Below, piece by piece: positions 56,774-64,000 of a stretch of 64,000 nt of DNA; position 1 is the stretch's first letter; each line of letters begins with the position of its first letter. A program made the position numbers and the translations under genes. Location of the stretch: contig NZ_LGEG01000222.1 of assembly GCF_001280125.1 (NCBI RefSeq), positions 1-64,000 of the forward strand, read 5' to 3'. This DNA is from Streptomyces sp. NRRL F-6492 (GTDB taxonomy: Bacteria > Actinomycetota > Actinomycetes > Streptomycetales > Streptomycetaceae). The notes beneath the pieces were generated by a model. That model saw nothing but the letters and a program-made list of their open reading frames with translations. It had not been told where the DNA came from and searched no databases.

Positions 56774-57799
56774 GTGTCACCGTCGCCGCCGTCGCCGCAC
56801 CGCGTCGTCGTCCTCGCCCTGCCCGGTCTCCTCCCCTTCGAACTGGGCATCCCGCACCGCATCTTCGGCCTCGCCCGGGACTCCGCGGGGCGGCGCCTGT
56901 ACGAGGTCGTCACCTGCGCGACGGCCGCCGGGCCCGTCCGCACCGACGCCGACTTCGCCGTCCAGGTCGAGCACGGCCCGGAGGCCCTCGCCACCGCCGA
57001 CACGGTCGTGGTGCCCGCCTCGTACGAGCTCGGCCCGGTCTACGAGGAGGGCAGGCTCTCCGCCGAACTGGCCGCCGCCCTGGCGCACATCCGTCCCGGC
57101 ACCCGGCTGGTCTCCATCTGCACCGGCGGCTTCGTGCTCGCCGCCGCGGGCCTCCTCGACGGGCGTCCGGCCACCACCCACTGGGCCTCCGCCGAGCACT
57201 TCCAGCGCCTCTTCCCGAAGGTGCGGGTCGACGCGGACGTCCTCTTCGTCGACGACGGCGACGTCCTGACCTCGGCGGGCGTGGCCGCCGGGATCGACCT
57301 GTGCCTGCACCTGGTGCGCCGCGACCACGGGACGGGCGTCGCCAACGAGGTGGCCCGCCGGACGGTCGTGCCGCCGCACCGGGACGGCGGCCAGGCCCAG
57401 TACGTCGCCCGGCCCCTGCCGCGGGCCGGGACGCACACCACGACCGCGGCCCGCGCCTGGGCGCTCGCCCACCTCCACGAGCCGATCCAGCTGCGGGACC
57501 TGGCGGAGAAGGAGGCGATGAGCGTACGGACGTTCACCCGCCGGTTCCGCGACGAGGTCGGCGTCAGCCCCGGCCAGTGGCTCACCCGACAGCGCGTCGA
57601 ACGCGCCCGGCACCTGCTGGAGTCCACCGGCCTGCCGGTCGACCGGATCGCGCGGGACGCCGGCTTCGGCACGGCCCAGTCACTGCGGACGCACCTGATG
57701 AGCGCGATCGGGGTGACCCCCACCTCCTACCGGCGCACGTTCCGCGTCACGGGCGCGGAGGCCGCGCCCGGGGGCCGGACGCCCGCACCTCGGGGCTGA
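56774..57799 (+). CDS. GlxA-type regulator (DJ-1/PfpI domain plus AraC HTH)
   Basis: 341 aa, GTG with GGAGGGA 11 nt upstream. N-terminal about 185 residues form a DJ-1/PfpI-like domain with the nucleophile elbow VSICTGGFVLAAAGLLDG (Cys). The C-terminal part is an AraC DNA-binding domain: LRDLAEKEAMSVRTFTRRFRDEVGVSPGQWL and VDRIARDAGFGTAQSLRTHLMSAIGVTPTSYRRTF. Such regulators often respond to nitrogen metabolites or stress. Divergent from the MFS gene at 55436, a likely target. Confidence 0.9.
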   Translation: MSPSPPSPHRVVVLALPGLLPFELGIPHRIFGLARDSAGRRLYEVVTCATAAGPVRTDADFAVQVEHGPEALATADTVVVPASYELGPVYEEGRLSAELAAALAHIRPGTRLVSICTGGFVLAAAGLLDGRPATTHWASAEHFQRLFPKVRVDADVLFVDDGDVLTSAGVAAGIDLCLHLVRRDHGTGVANEVARRTVVPPHRDGGQAQYVARPLPRAGTHTTTAARAWALAHLHEPIQLRDLAEKEAMSVRTFTRRFRDEVGVSPGQWLTRQRVERARHLLESTGLPVDRIARDAGFGTAQSLRTHLMSAIGVTPTSYRRTFRVTGAEAAPGGRTPAPRG

Positions 57800-57875
57800 A
57801 CGCCCGCGCCCCGAAGGGCCGGAGGGCGAACGTCCGCGTCACGAAGGGCCGGTGCCGAACGTCCGCGCCCCCTGA
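57798..57875. repeat. 29-30 bp tandem repeat after the GlxA gene
   Basis: Two full copies and one partial copy of a unit that begins GAACGYCCGCG and continues with CGAAGGGCCGG (57798-57827, 57828-57856, 57857-57875). They start at the stop codon of the regulator. The region to 58067 has no supported gene. Confidence 0.7.
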
Positions 57876-58067
57876 AAGCCCGGCGTCCGGGTGGCGGCGC
57901 GCTCGCGCGCGCCCCGAGCACGGCACGGACCCGCCGCCACCCGGCCGCGACCCGCGCACGCCGAGGGCCGTCCGGCACCCCGGGCCCGAACGGGCCCCGG
58001 GCACCCGGCCCTCGGCTCCCCTCGCCGCGCATCGCTCACCCCAGGGTGGGCAGAACGGAACGAACCG

Positions 58068-58520
58068 TCAACAGGGCACCCGGCCGGGCGAGACCGGGAC
58101 CCCCGGCGCCACCACGGGCGCGGGGGCGACCGGAGCGCGGTCCACCTCGCACCAGATGCTCTTGCCGAGGCCCTCGGGCTGCCAGCCCCACCGGTCCGCG
58201 AGACCGTCCACCAGCTCCAGGCCCCGCCCGTTGGTGTCGTCGCCCTCCGCGCGCCGGGGCTTCGGCGGGCAGTCGCTCGTGTCGGCCACCTCGACCCGCA
58301 CCCCGCCCTCCGCCGCGAACAGCATCCGCAGCACGGCCGGGCAGCCCGTGTGCACCACGGCGTTGGTCACGAGCTCGGAGATGATGAGCACCAGCGTCTC
58401 CGCCAGCGGCTCGTCCGCCCCTATGCCCGAACCGGCGAGCCGTGACCGCGCCCACCTCCGGGCCCGCCCCACCTCCGCCGGGTCCGGCCCGACCTCCAAC
58501 TGAACCTGAAGCACCTGCAC
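58068..58520 (-). CDS. HATPase_c ATP-binding protein (anti-sigma regulatory family)
   Basis: 150 aa, GTG start (a second GTG two codons in). RsbW-like kinase domain: N box LIISELVTNAVVHTG, VRVEVADTSD, and GRGLELVDGLADRWG. These proteins bind sigma factors or phosphorylate STAS partners. A STAS gene lies 409 nt upstream on the same strand and a sigma gene lies beyond it, so a partner-switching group is possible. It is a different family branch from the one at 47592. Confidence 0.85.
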   Translation of the reverse strand: MQVLQVQLEVGPDPAEVGRARRWARSRLAGSGIGADEPLAETLVLIISELVTNAVVHTGCPAVLRMLFAAEGGVRVEVADTSDCPPKPRRAEGDDTNGRGLELVDGLADRWGWQPEGLGKSIWCEVDRAPVAPAPVVAPGVPVSPGRVPC

Positions 58521-58929
58521 CGTTCACACCATCCGAACCGGCGGACACATCGCCTCGCGCCTCACAGCCATCGACGCCCTTACGGAACGTGATTCCCTTG
58601 CGAGACAGCATGGTTGACGTACAGTCACCGCAACAAGCGCTTCGGGCATATTCCAGCGCGAAGGAGTACGCGTAGTCCATACTGTGCGACGCACGCTGCG
58701 GGGAGTCGAACAGGAGCGCGCGGGACGCCCTCCGGGGGCGCGAGCGGGGCGCATTCCGGGGCGCGGAGTCACCGCAGGGGCGACACCGGGACGATCCGGG
58801 TCAACGTGCACTCGCATCCCACGGAGGGTACCGGAGCCGGGGGCCGACTCCGGGCCGTGACGGCCCCGCCGGAGGACACGACCCGGTCTCGACGTTCCGT
58901 GACGTGCGCGGGGACCCGGCGCGGGGAAA
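58521..58929. other. Intergenic region between the HATPase and STAS genes
   Basis: 409 nt without a supported gene. It has a locally lower G+C section (58580-58690), a TTGACG hexamer at 58614-58619, and the inverted repeat GGAACGTGATTCC at 58584-58596. A minus-strand frame across it lacks family resemblance. It probably holds the HATPase promoter. Confidence 0.5.
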
Positions 58930-59298
58930 TCAGTGCGAAGGACCCGCGAGCGCGCCGTCCACGTCCTCGTACACCTCGAAGAGGCGCTGGACGCCGAGCG
59001 CGGCGAGGACGCGGGCCACGTGCCCCTCCCCCGCCTCCGGGAGGATCAGGCGGAGCCGGCCGCCGCAGGAGCGGAGCAGCCGGCGGGACGCGACGAGGAC
59101 GCCGACGCCGCTGGAGTCGCAGAACCGCACGCCGGACAGGTCCATCACCAGGTCGTGGCGGCCGCCCGCGACCGCCGCGTGGACGCGGCGGCGTATCCGG
59201 GGGGAGGTGACCAGGTCCAGTTCCCCCTGGACGCGGAACACCGTCCAGGGACCGCGCTCGTCCTCGTCGACCTCGATCGTCGCCACGGAACGCCGCAT
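58930..59298 (-). CDS. STAS-domain anti-sigma factor antagonist
   Basis: 122 aa. ATG 59298 has GGTGGGG just upstream; the longer frame is not supported. SpoIIAA/RsbV-like fold: WTVFRVQGELDLVTSPRIRRRVHAAV, then DLVMDLSGVRFCDSSGVGVLVASRRLLRSCGG with the DSSG phosphorylation motif, and LGVQRLFEVYEDVDGAL at the end. In the unphosphorylated state it would sequester an anti-sigma kinase. It diverges from the sigma factor gene by 160 nt. Confidence 0.9.
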   Translation of the reverse strand: MRRSVATIEVDEDERGPWTVFRVQGELDLVTSPRIRRRVHAAVAGGRHDLVMDLSGVRFCDSSGVGVLVASRRLLRSCGGRLRLILPEAGEGHVARVLAALGVQRLFEVYEDVDGALAGPSH

Positions 59299-59458
59299 TC
59301 CCCACCCGCACCGGGCGAAACCGGCAGACGCGGGGATGACCCTTTCCTTACCATCCGGACCCGCGTCAAGGGCGCACTTGTGGCAAACAGGAGTGCGCCC
59401 CCGGCACGGCGCACTACGTTGGAGGGGAAGCGGAGGATCGGCGGGCGGGGAGGGTCGG

Positions 59459-60040
59459 ATGGCGAAGGACACACCACCGCGCTGGGACCGCAGGATGCAG
59501 CAGCGGCTGGCGCGCGGGGAGGCCGCCGCCCTCGGGGAGCTCTACGACCGGTTCGCCTCGCTGGTGCACAGCCTGGCCCACCGGGTCCTCGACGACGACG
59601 ACGCGGCCGACCAGATCACCCGCGAGGTCTTCGGCTACATCTGGGAGAACCCCGACGCGTACGACCCCCGGCAGGGGAACATGCGCGCGTGGGTGGCCCG
59701 GCTCACCCAGCGGCAGGCCGTGCACCGGCTGCGGCAGACGGAGGTGACGGCGTACGCGGAGACGGGGCTCGGCTCCGCCGAGGAGCTGGAGCAGAAGGTG
59801 CGCCGGGCCTCGATCGCGGCCCGCGCCGACTACATCGTGACGTCGATGCCCGCGCCGCTGCGGGCCGCGCTCGAACTCGCGTACTTCCAGCGGCGGGACT
59901 ACCGCCAGACCGCCGCCGACCTCGGCGTCACCGAGGACGAGGCGCGCCGGCGCCTCCGGCTCGGCCTCCAGCTGCTCTCCACGGCGCACACCCGTCCGCT
60001 CGGAGGGACCTCCCCGCCCGGCCACGGACGGGCCCTGTGA
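59459..60040 (+). CDS. ECF-type sigma factor
   Basis: 193 aa, ATG with GGGAGGG 4-5 nt upstream. Region 2 spans about residues 24-85 (LGELYDRFASLVHSLAHRVLDDDDAADQITREVFGYIWENPDAYDPRQGNMRAWVARLTQRQAVHRLRQTE); region 4 about 130-180 (PAPLRAALELAYFQRRDYRQTAADLGVTEDEARRRLRLGLQLL). It directs RNA polymerase to unknown promoters. Its TGA overlaps the GTG of the anti-sigma gene, a common arrangement that keeps the two in balance. Confidence 0.9.
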   Translation: MAKDTPPRWDRRMQQRLARGEAAALGELYDRFASLVHSLAHRVLDDDDAADQITREVFGYIWENPDAYDPRQGNMRAWVARLTQRQAVHRLRQTEVTAYAETGLGSAEELEQKVRRASIAARADYIVTSMPAPLRAALELAYFQRRDYRQTAADLGVTEDEARRRLRLGLQLLSTAHTRPLGGTSPPGHGRAL

Positions 60041-61314
60041 CCGGGGCGGACGACGGCGCGGACGGCGTCGCGCGCGCTCCCTGGATACCGGGTCCCCGCC
60101 GGCCGGCCGACGACCACGCGGACCTGGCGGGAAGGCCGGAGGAACCGGACCTGACGGGAAGGCCGGAGGAACCGGAAGCGCGGGAACCGGAGGGGGAGGA
60201 GCCGGACGTGCCCGTCCTCACCCACGGCGTGCTCAAGTCCCTGCTCGGGGCCTGGGCGCTCTCCGCGTGCTCCGCCGGGGAGACCGCGGCCGTCGAGGCG
60301 CACCTCACCGAGTGCGGCCCGTGCGCCGACGAGGCGCTGCGGCTGCGCGACGCCGTCGCCCTGCTCCACCGGGACCGCGACCTGGACCTCGACCCGCTGC
60401 TGCGCTCGCGGGTCCTGGAGAACTGTCTGGGCCGCCGCCCCGCCCGCATCCCGGTCCCCGACTGGGTCACGCCGTACGACGCGGAGACCGCCCGGCTCGA
60501 CGCGCTGCTCCGGGACATCGGCGAGTCCGAGTGGCACGCGCCGGTGCGGCTCAAGTGGTACGAGAAGGACCGGCCGGTCCGCCGCAAGGCCACCGTCGCC
60601 GGGGTCATCGGCCACCTCTTCGCCGTGGACGGCCTGGTGGCCGGGGCCCTCGGGCTCGACGACCCGCTGGGCGCCGGCACGCCCGAGCTGTCGCCGTCCG
60701 AGCGGACCGAGGCGTTCTGGTCGGCCCTGGAGCGGCCGCCGGGCCGGGCCCTGCGGGAGCCCTGGCGGGACCAGAGCCACACCCTGATCCGTACGGTCTC
60801 CTTCGCCGGGCGCGGGGTGGCCGACCTCACGGTCACCTACAAGGACTTCGCGCTGCCGCTGCGGGACTCGCTCCTGGAGCGGGCCTTCGAGTGCTGGCTG
60901 CACGCGGACGACATCGCGAACGCGGTGGCGTACCCGTACGAGCCGCCCTGCGGGGCCCATCTGCACGGGATGATCGACCTGGCGACGCGGCTGCTCCCGG
61001 CGGCCCTGGCCGGCCGCCGCCGCGCCGGTCTCGCCTCGCCCGCCCGGGGATTGGTCGCGGCGGGCGCGCCGGGCCGCTCCCTGCACCTGGAGGTCGAGGG
61101 CGCGGGCGGCGGCCACTGGTACATCGCCCTCGACTCCCCGGCCGCGGTCGGCGATCCGGACCGGGCGGTGGCGCAGGTCGCGATGGAGGGCGTCGAGTTC
61201 TGCCGGCTCGTGGCGGGCCGCGTCTCCCCGGAGGAGGCCGCGGCGGGCCAGGACGGGGACCGCGAGGCGATCCGGGACGTCCTGGGCGCGGCGGCGTCCC
61301 TCAGCCGGCTGTGA
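60037..61314 (+). CDS. Zinc-binding anti-sigma factor fused to a mycothiol-dependent isomerase-like domain
   Basis: 425 aa, GTG overlapping the sigma stop (GTGA). Residues about 63-100 carry the ZAS motif HxxxCxxC (His89, Cys93, Cys96), which binds zinc and holds ECF sigma factors. From about residue 145 to 400 follows a DinB/MDMPI-type domain (ETARLDALLRDIGESEWHAPV, then AGVIGHLFAVDGLVAGALGL with a metal-type His, and FECWLHADDIANAVAYPYEPPCGAHLHGMIDLATRLLPAAL). The protein has no membrane segment. It may sense thiol or redox state through the second domain and release the sigma factor; this is inference. Confidence 0.85.
   Translation: MTGADDGADGVARAPWIPGPRRPADDHADLAGRPEEPDLTGRPEEPEAREPEGEEPDVPVLTHGVLKSLLGAWALSACSAGETAAVEAHLTECGPCADEALRLRDAVALLHRDRDLDLDPLLRSRVLENCLGRRPARIPVPDWVTPYDAETARLDALLRDIGESEWHAPVRLKWYEKDRPVRRKATVAGVIGHLFAVDGLVAGALGLDDPLGAGTPELSPSERTEAFWSALERPPGRALREPWRDQSHTLIRTVSFAGRGVADLTVTYKDFALPLRDSLLERAFECWLHADDIANAVAYPYEPPCGAHLHGMIDLATRLLPAALAGRRRAGLASPARGLVAAGAPGRSLHLEVEGAGGGHWYIALDSPAAVGDPDRAVAQVAMEGVEFCRLVAGRVSPEEAAAGQDGDREAIRDVLGAAASLSRL
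60121..60174 (+). repeat. 27-bp direct duplication in the anti-sigma gene
   Basis: Two adjacent 27-bp copies (60121-60147 and 60148-60174) differ by one base and encode DLAGRPEEP and DLTGRPEEP in the acidic N-terminal stretch before the zinc motif. Confidence 0.9.
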
Positions 61315-61315
61315 C

Positions 61316-62167
61316 CTACGCGAAGACGACCGTGCGGCTGCCGTTCAGCAGGATGCGGTGCTCCGCGTGCCACTTGACCGCGCGGGCGAGCGCCTGGCAC
61401 TCGACGTCGCGGCCGATCGCGACGAGCTGGTCCGGGGTCACCTCGTGGCCGACCCGCTCGACCTCCTGCTCGATGATCGGGCCCTCGTCGAGGTCCGCCG
61501 TCACGTAGTGGGCGGTCGCGCCGATCAGCTTCACGCCCCGGGCGTGCGCCTGGTGGTACGGCTTGGCGCCCTTGAAGCTCGGGAGGAAGGAGTGGTGGAT
61601 GTTGATGATCCGGCCGGAGAGCTGCTTGCAGAGGTCGTCGGAGAGGACCTGCATGTAGCGGGCGAGGACGACCAGCTCGACGTCCTCCTCGCGCACGAGG
61701 TCGAGGAGCCTGCCCTCCGCCTCGGCCTTGGTGTCCCGGGTGACGGGGATGTGCCGGAACGGCAGCCCGTAGGAGCCGACGAGCTCCTGGAAGTCCGTGT
61801 GGTTGGAGACCACGGCCACGATCTCCACCGGGAGCGCCCCGATGCTGGAGCGGAACAGCAGGTCGTTCAGGCAGTGACCGAACTTGGAGACCAGGAGCAC
61901 GACCCGCATGCGCTGGTCGGCGCGGTTGATCTGCCACTCCATGCCGAAGGCGTCGCCGACCGCCGCGAAGCTGGCCCGCAGCTTCTCCACGTGCACGGGC
62001 GCCTCGGCCGAGAAGTGGACCCGCATGAAGAAGAGCCCGGTGTCCCGGTCCCCGAACTGCTGGCTGTCCTCGATGTTGCACCCCGTGATGAAGAGGTAGC
62101 TCGACACGGCGTGCACGATGCCCTGCTTGTCGGGGCACGAGAGGGTGAGGACGTACTGGTCGGTCAT
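61316..62167 (-). CDS. purU: Formyltetrahydrofolate deformylase
   Basis: 283 aa. ATG 62167; an upstream extension to 62206 is unlikely. It hydrolyses 10-formyl-THF to formate and THF, balancing one-carbon pools for purine synthesis. N-terminal ACT domain (YVLTLSCPDKQGIVHAVSSYLFITGCNIEDSQQF), then the formyltransferase-like domain with LLVSKFGHCLNDLLFR, VVSNHTDF, and the catalytic stretch INIHHSFLPSFKGAKPYHQAHARGVKLIGATAHYVTADLDEGPIIEQ with His and Asp. Normal length. Confidence 0.95.
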   Translation of the reverse strand: MTDQYVLTLSCPDKQGIVHAVSSYLFITGCNIEDSQQFGDRDTGLFFMRVHFSAEAPVHVEKLRASFAAVGDAFGMEWQINRADQRMRVVLLVSKFGHCLNDLLFRSSIGALPVEIVAVVSNHTDFQELVGSYGLPFRHIPVTRDTKAEAEGRLLDLVREEDVELVVLARYMQVLSDDLCKQLSGRIINIHHSFLPSFKGAKPYHQAHARGVKLIGATAHYVTADLDEGPIIEQEVERVGHEVTPDQLVAIGRDVECQALARAVKWHAEHRILLNGSRTVVFA

Positions 62168-62226
62168 CCCGTCAGCCTGCCACACCCGGCCGGGCGCGAG
62201 ACGCACCGTCCGTCAGGCGGACCGGT

Positions 62227-62838
62227 TCAGGACCGGGTCATGATACGGAGCAGGTCGAGGGAGCGCGGGGGCGTGTCGGGGTCCTCGCCGTCGGCGAGCG
62301 CGAGCCGCACGTGGGCCTCGCGGGCGGCCCGTACGGCCTCCGGCCAGCCCTGGTGCTCCAGGTAGGCGGAGACGGGCGCGTCGGGTCCGACCTGGTGCAG
62401 GATCCGCAGGACCCTGAGGACGGCGACGTCGACGAGGGCGGCCTCGCCGGAGTCCCGGAAGATCGAGCCCACGTACTTCTCGGCGGACCAGCTGTCGAGC
62501 CAGGTGTCCTCGACCAGGCGGTAGACGGCGTCGGTGACGTCGCCGTACCCCTCCCGGCCGGCCAGCCAGGTCGTCTCGTGGAACACGGGGTCGGAGAGCA
62601 TGTGCAGCGCCGAGCGCACGTTGCTGCGCCAGCGCCACCACGGCATGTCGTTGAGCGGCATGCCGCCCATGGTGGAGGAGCGACGGCCGCGACGGGAAGG
62701 GTTCCCGGAAGCGGAGACCGGACCGGTGAACGGATCGGGGGCGGGGCCGGGGGCCCGGCCGGCGAACGGATCGGGGGCCGGACCTGGGGCCGGACCCGGG
62801 CCGGGGCCGGTGGCGGGGTCGATGGCGGGACTGGACAC
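62227..62838 (-). CDS. Conserved actinobacterial protein of unknown function (SCO4402-like)
   Basis: 203 aa from GTG 62838; ATG 62670 and ATG 62661 are alternative starts and would give a protein beginning with the conserved MPLNDMPWWRWRSNVRSALHMLSDPVFHE. The upstream part is a Pro/Gly/Ala repeat (PGPAPDPF type), which may not be translated. The core of about 145 aa has several helices (DVTDAVYRLVEDTWLDSWSAEKYVGSIFRDSGEAALVDVAVLRVLRILHQVG). No function is known to me. It diverges from the binding-protein gene. Confidence 0.75.
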   Translation of the reverse strand: MSSPAIDPATGPGPGPAPGPAPDPFAGRAPGPAPDPFTGPVSASGNPSRRGRRSSTMGGMPLNDMPWWRWRSNVRSALHMLSDPVFHETTWLAGREGYGDVTDAVYRLVEDTWLDSWSAEKYVGSIFRDSGEAALVDVAVLRVLRILHQVGPDAPVSAYLEHQGWPEAVRAAREAHVRLALADGEDPDTPPRSLDLLRIMTRS

Positions 62839-62964
62839 GTTTCGATCGTACGTTCCCCTGACGGGCGGGCGGACCCGCCCCCGTCCGGCCCCCGCAATTC
62901 ACCCTCCCGTCACCCACCGTCGACCCGCGCTCACTCCGGCGTTGTCCCCGGGGAGGAAATGTGC

Positions 62965-64000
62965 GTGTCCATGACCGGTAGGCGACTGACCCCACTCCTC
63001 GCGTACGTCACGGCCACGGCGGCCGGAGCGTCGCTGCTCACCGGGTGCGGCGTGCTCCCCGGGTCCGCGGGGGGCTCCAGGGAGCCCCTCACCGTGATGA
63101 CCTGGGCCCCCGACCGGACCCGGGCCACCAACATGCCCGGCATGCCCGCCATGGCGCAGGCCTTCGCCCGCTGGGTCAACTCCCGGGGCGGCGTCGACGG
63201 CCACGAGCTGCGCGTCCTCACCTGCAACGAGCGGAACACCTCCGAGGGCGCCGCCGACTGCGCCCGCCGGGCGATCGACGAGAAGGCCGTCGCCGTCGTC
63301 GGCTCGTACAGCCAGCACGGGCGCGTCTTCATGAACTCCCTGGAGGCGGCCGGGATCCCGTACATCGGCGGCTACGGCGTCACGGAGGACGAGTTCACCA
63401 GCCCGCTCTCGTATCCCGTCAACGGCGGGCAGGCCTCCCTCGTCGCCGGGCACGGGATGCAGCTCGCCGGCGTCTGCGACAAGGTCTCCCTCGTCCGGCC
63501 CGACACCGTCGGCGGGGACAAGCTCCCCGCCCTGCTCGACTCCGGGCTGCACCGGGCGAAGCACGGCGGCGCCGTCGACATCCCGGCCGCCGAGGACGCC
63601 GCCGAGTACACCCGGCAGGCCGACCGGGCCAGGTCCGGGGCGAAGGGCGGGGACGGCTGCGTGACCGCCGTGCTCGGCGAGCGCACCCAGACCTTCTTCG
63701 ACTCCTTCCGGCGCCTGCCGGAGGAGCGGGGGCGGAGCGGCCGGAGCGGGGACGGCGAGGGCGGCGGCGTCCGCATCTCCTCGGTCCTCGGCAGCGTCGA
63801 CCAGCCGGTGATCGACCGCACCGGCGGCGCCCGCAGCCCCTTCGAGGGCGCGTTCGTCACCGGCTGGTACCCGGAGGCGGGCGACAGGAGCTGGGCGCCG
63901 ATGCGCGAGGTCATCCAGGAGTACGCGTTCGTCGACAACCGGGTCGACCCGGCCGACACGGGCGTCCAGACGACCTGGATCGCGTACACGGTCCTCAAGG
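62965..64000 (+). CDS. Solute-binding lipoprotein (type 1 periplasmic-binding fold), partial
   Basis: At least 345 codons; the gene runs off the window end. GTG 62965 lies 8 nt after GGAGG, better spaced than ATG 62971. Signal with lipobox LLTGC, so it is membrane-anchored. The mature part is a Leu/Ile/Val-type binding protein: PGMPAMAQAFARWVNSRGGVDGHELRVLTCNERNTSEGAADCARRAIDEKAVAVVGSYS, then AGIPYIGGYGVTEDEF and SYPVNGGQASLVAGHGMQLAG. An ABC transporter or a sensory role is expected, but the neighbours downstream are not seen. Confidence 0.85.
   Translation, partial: MSMTGRRLTPLLAYVTATAAGASLLTGCGVLPGSAGGSREPLTVMTWAPDRTRATNMPGMPAMAQAFARWVNSRGGVDGHELRVLTCNERNTSEGAADCARRAIDEKAVAVVGSYSQHGRVFMNSLEAAGIPYIGGYGVTEDEFTSPLSYPVNGGQASLVAGHGMQLAGVCDKVSLVRPDTVGGDKLPALLDSGLHRAKHGGAVDIPAAEDAAEYTRQADRARSGAKGGDGCVTAVLGERTQTFFDSFRRLPEERGRSGRSGDGEGGGVRISSVLGSVDQPVIDRTGGARSPFEGAFVTGWYPEAGDRSWAPMREVIQEYAFVDNRVDPADTGVQTTWIAYTVLK

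Noticed and set aside
58524-58817. Short frames on both strands between the HATPase and STAS genes
   Set aside because: No family resemblance and no suitable start signals; the region looks like promoter DNA.

Overview
The window is a chromosomal segment of a Streptomyces or close relative. The evidence is very high G+C with G/C-ending codons, frequent GTG and TTG starts, the futalosine menaquinone genes mqnA and mqnC, mycothiol-type DinB enzymes, a WhiJ/DUF397 regulatory trio, and Ser/Thr kinase and anti-sigma genes. I see no tRNA, rRNA, IS element, CRISPR array or prophage. I read all gene calls directly from sequence motifs; no database search was possible.

0-13.6 kb is mixed metabolism: the tail of a P-domain protease, a secreted LolA/DUF2092-like protein, an FUSC-type exporter, a polyprenyl diphosphate synthase, a POT peptide importer followed by a CocE/NonD hydrolase, an LAATG sortase-anchored coiled-coil protein, fumarylacetoacetase, and an AraC regulator upstream of a secreted intradiol dioxygenase fused to a CBM5/12 chitin/cellulose-binding module.

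13.7-29.7 kb is a complete 14-subunit nuoA-N operon (respiratory complex I) on the minus strand. Start and stop codons overlap at most junctions. It ends in a strong hairpin at 13683-13717 and is preceded by a near-consensus Rex (NADH/NAD+ sensor) operator at 29738-29753, just downstream of a plausible -10 box.

30.3-39.4 kb continues the respiratory theme. An NlpC/P60 hydrolase is followed on the minus strand by a geranylgeranyl-reductase-family enzyme (candidate menaquinone reductase), menG/ubiE, an uncharacterised amidohydrolase-like protein overlapping mqnC, and mqnA. Two secreted-protein genes (I36-like inhibitor and phosphodiester glycosidase) lie between. A cold-shock gene with a terminator-like hairpin in its leader diverges from mqnA. 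Polyprenyl synthase, MqnA, MqnC, MenG and the reductase could together make a partly saturated menaquinone, the electron acceptor of complex I.

39.4-47.5 kb holds an M23 peptidase, a DUF1992 protein, a DinB protein, and a tandem array of three secreted FG-GAP/VCBS-repeat paralogs. The first two are mosaic: near-identical 5' and 3' ends with a diverged middle.

47.5-64 kb is regulation and transport: a WhiJ-type trio (HATPase, HTH-DUF5753, doubled DUF397), a membrane Ser/Thr kinase with an extracellular ricin-like lectin domain, a flavin monooxygenase, a repeat-bearing lipoprotein, two MFS exporters, a GlxA-type regulator, a HATPase/STAS pair, a sigma factor translationally coupled to a zinc-binding anti-sigma factor fused to a mycothiol-dependent isomerase-like domain, purU, a conserved hypothetical protein, and a solute-binding lipoprotein cut by the window end.
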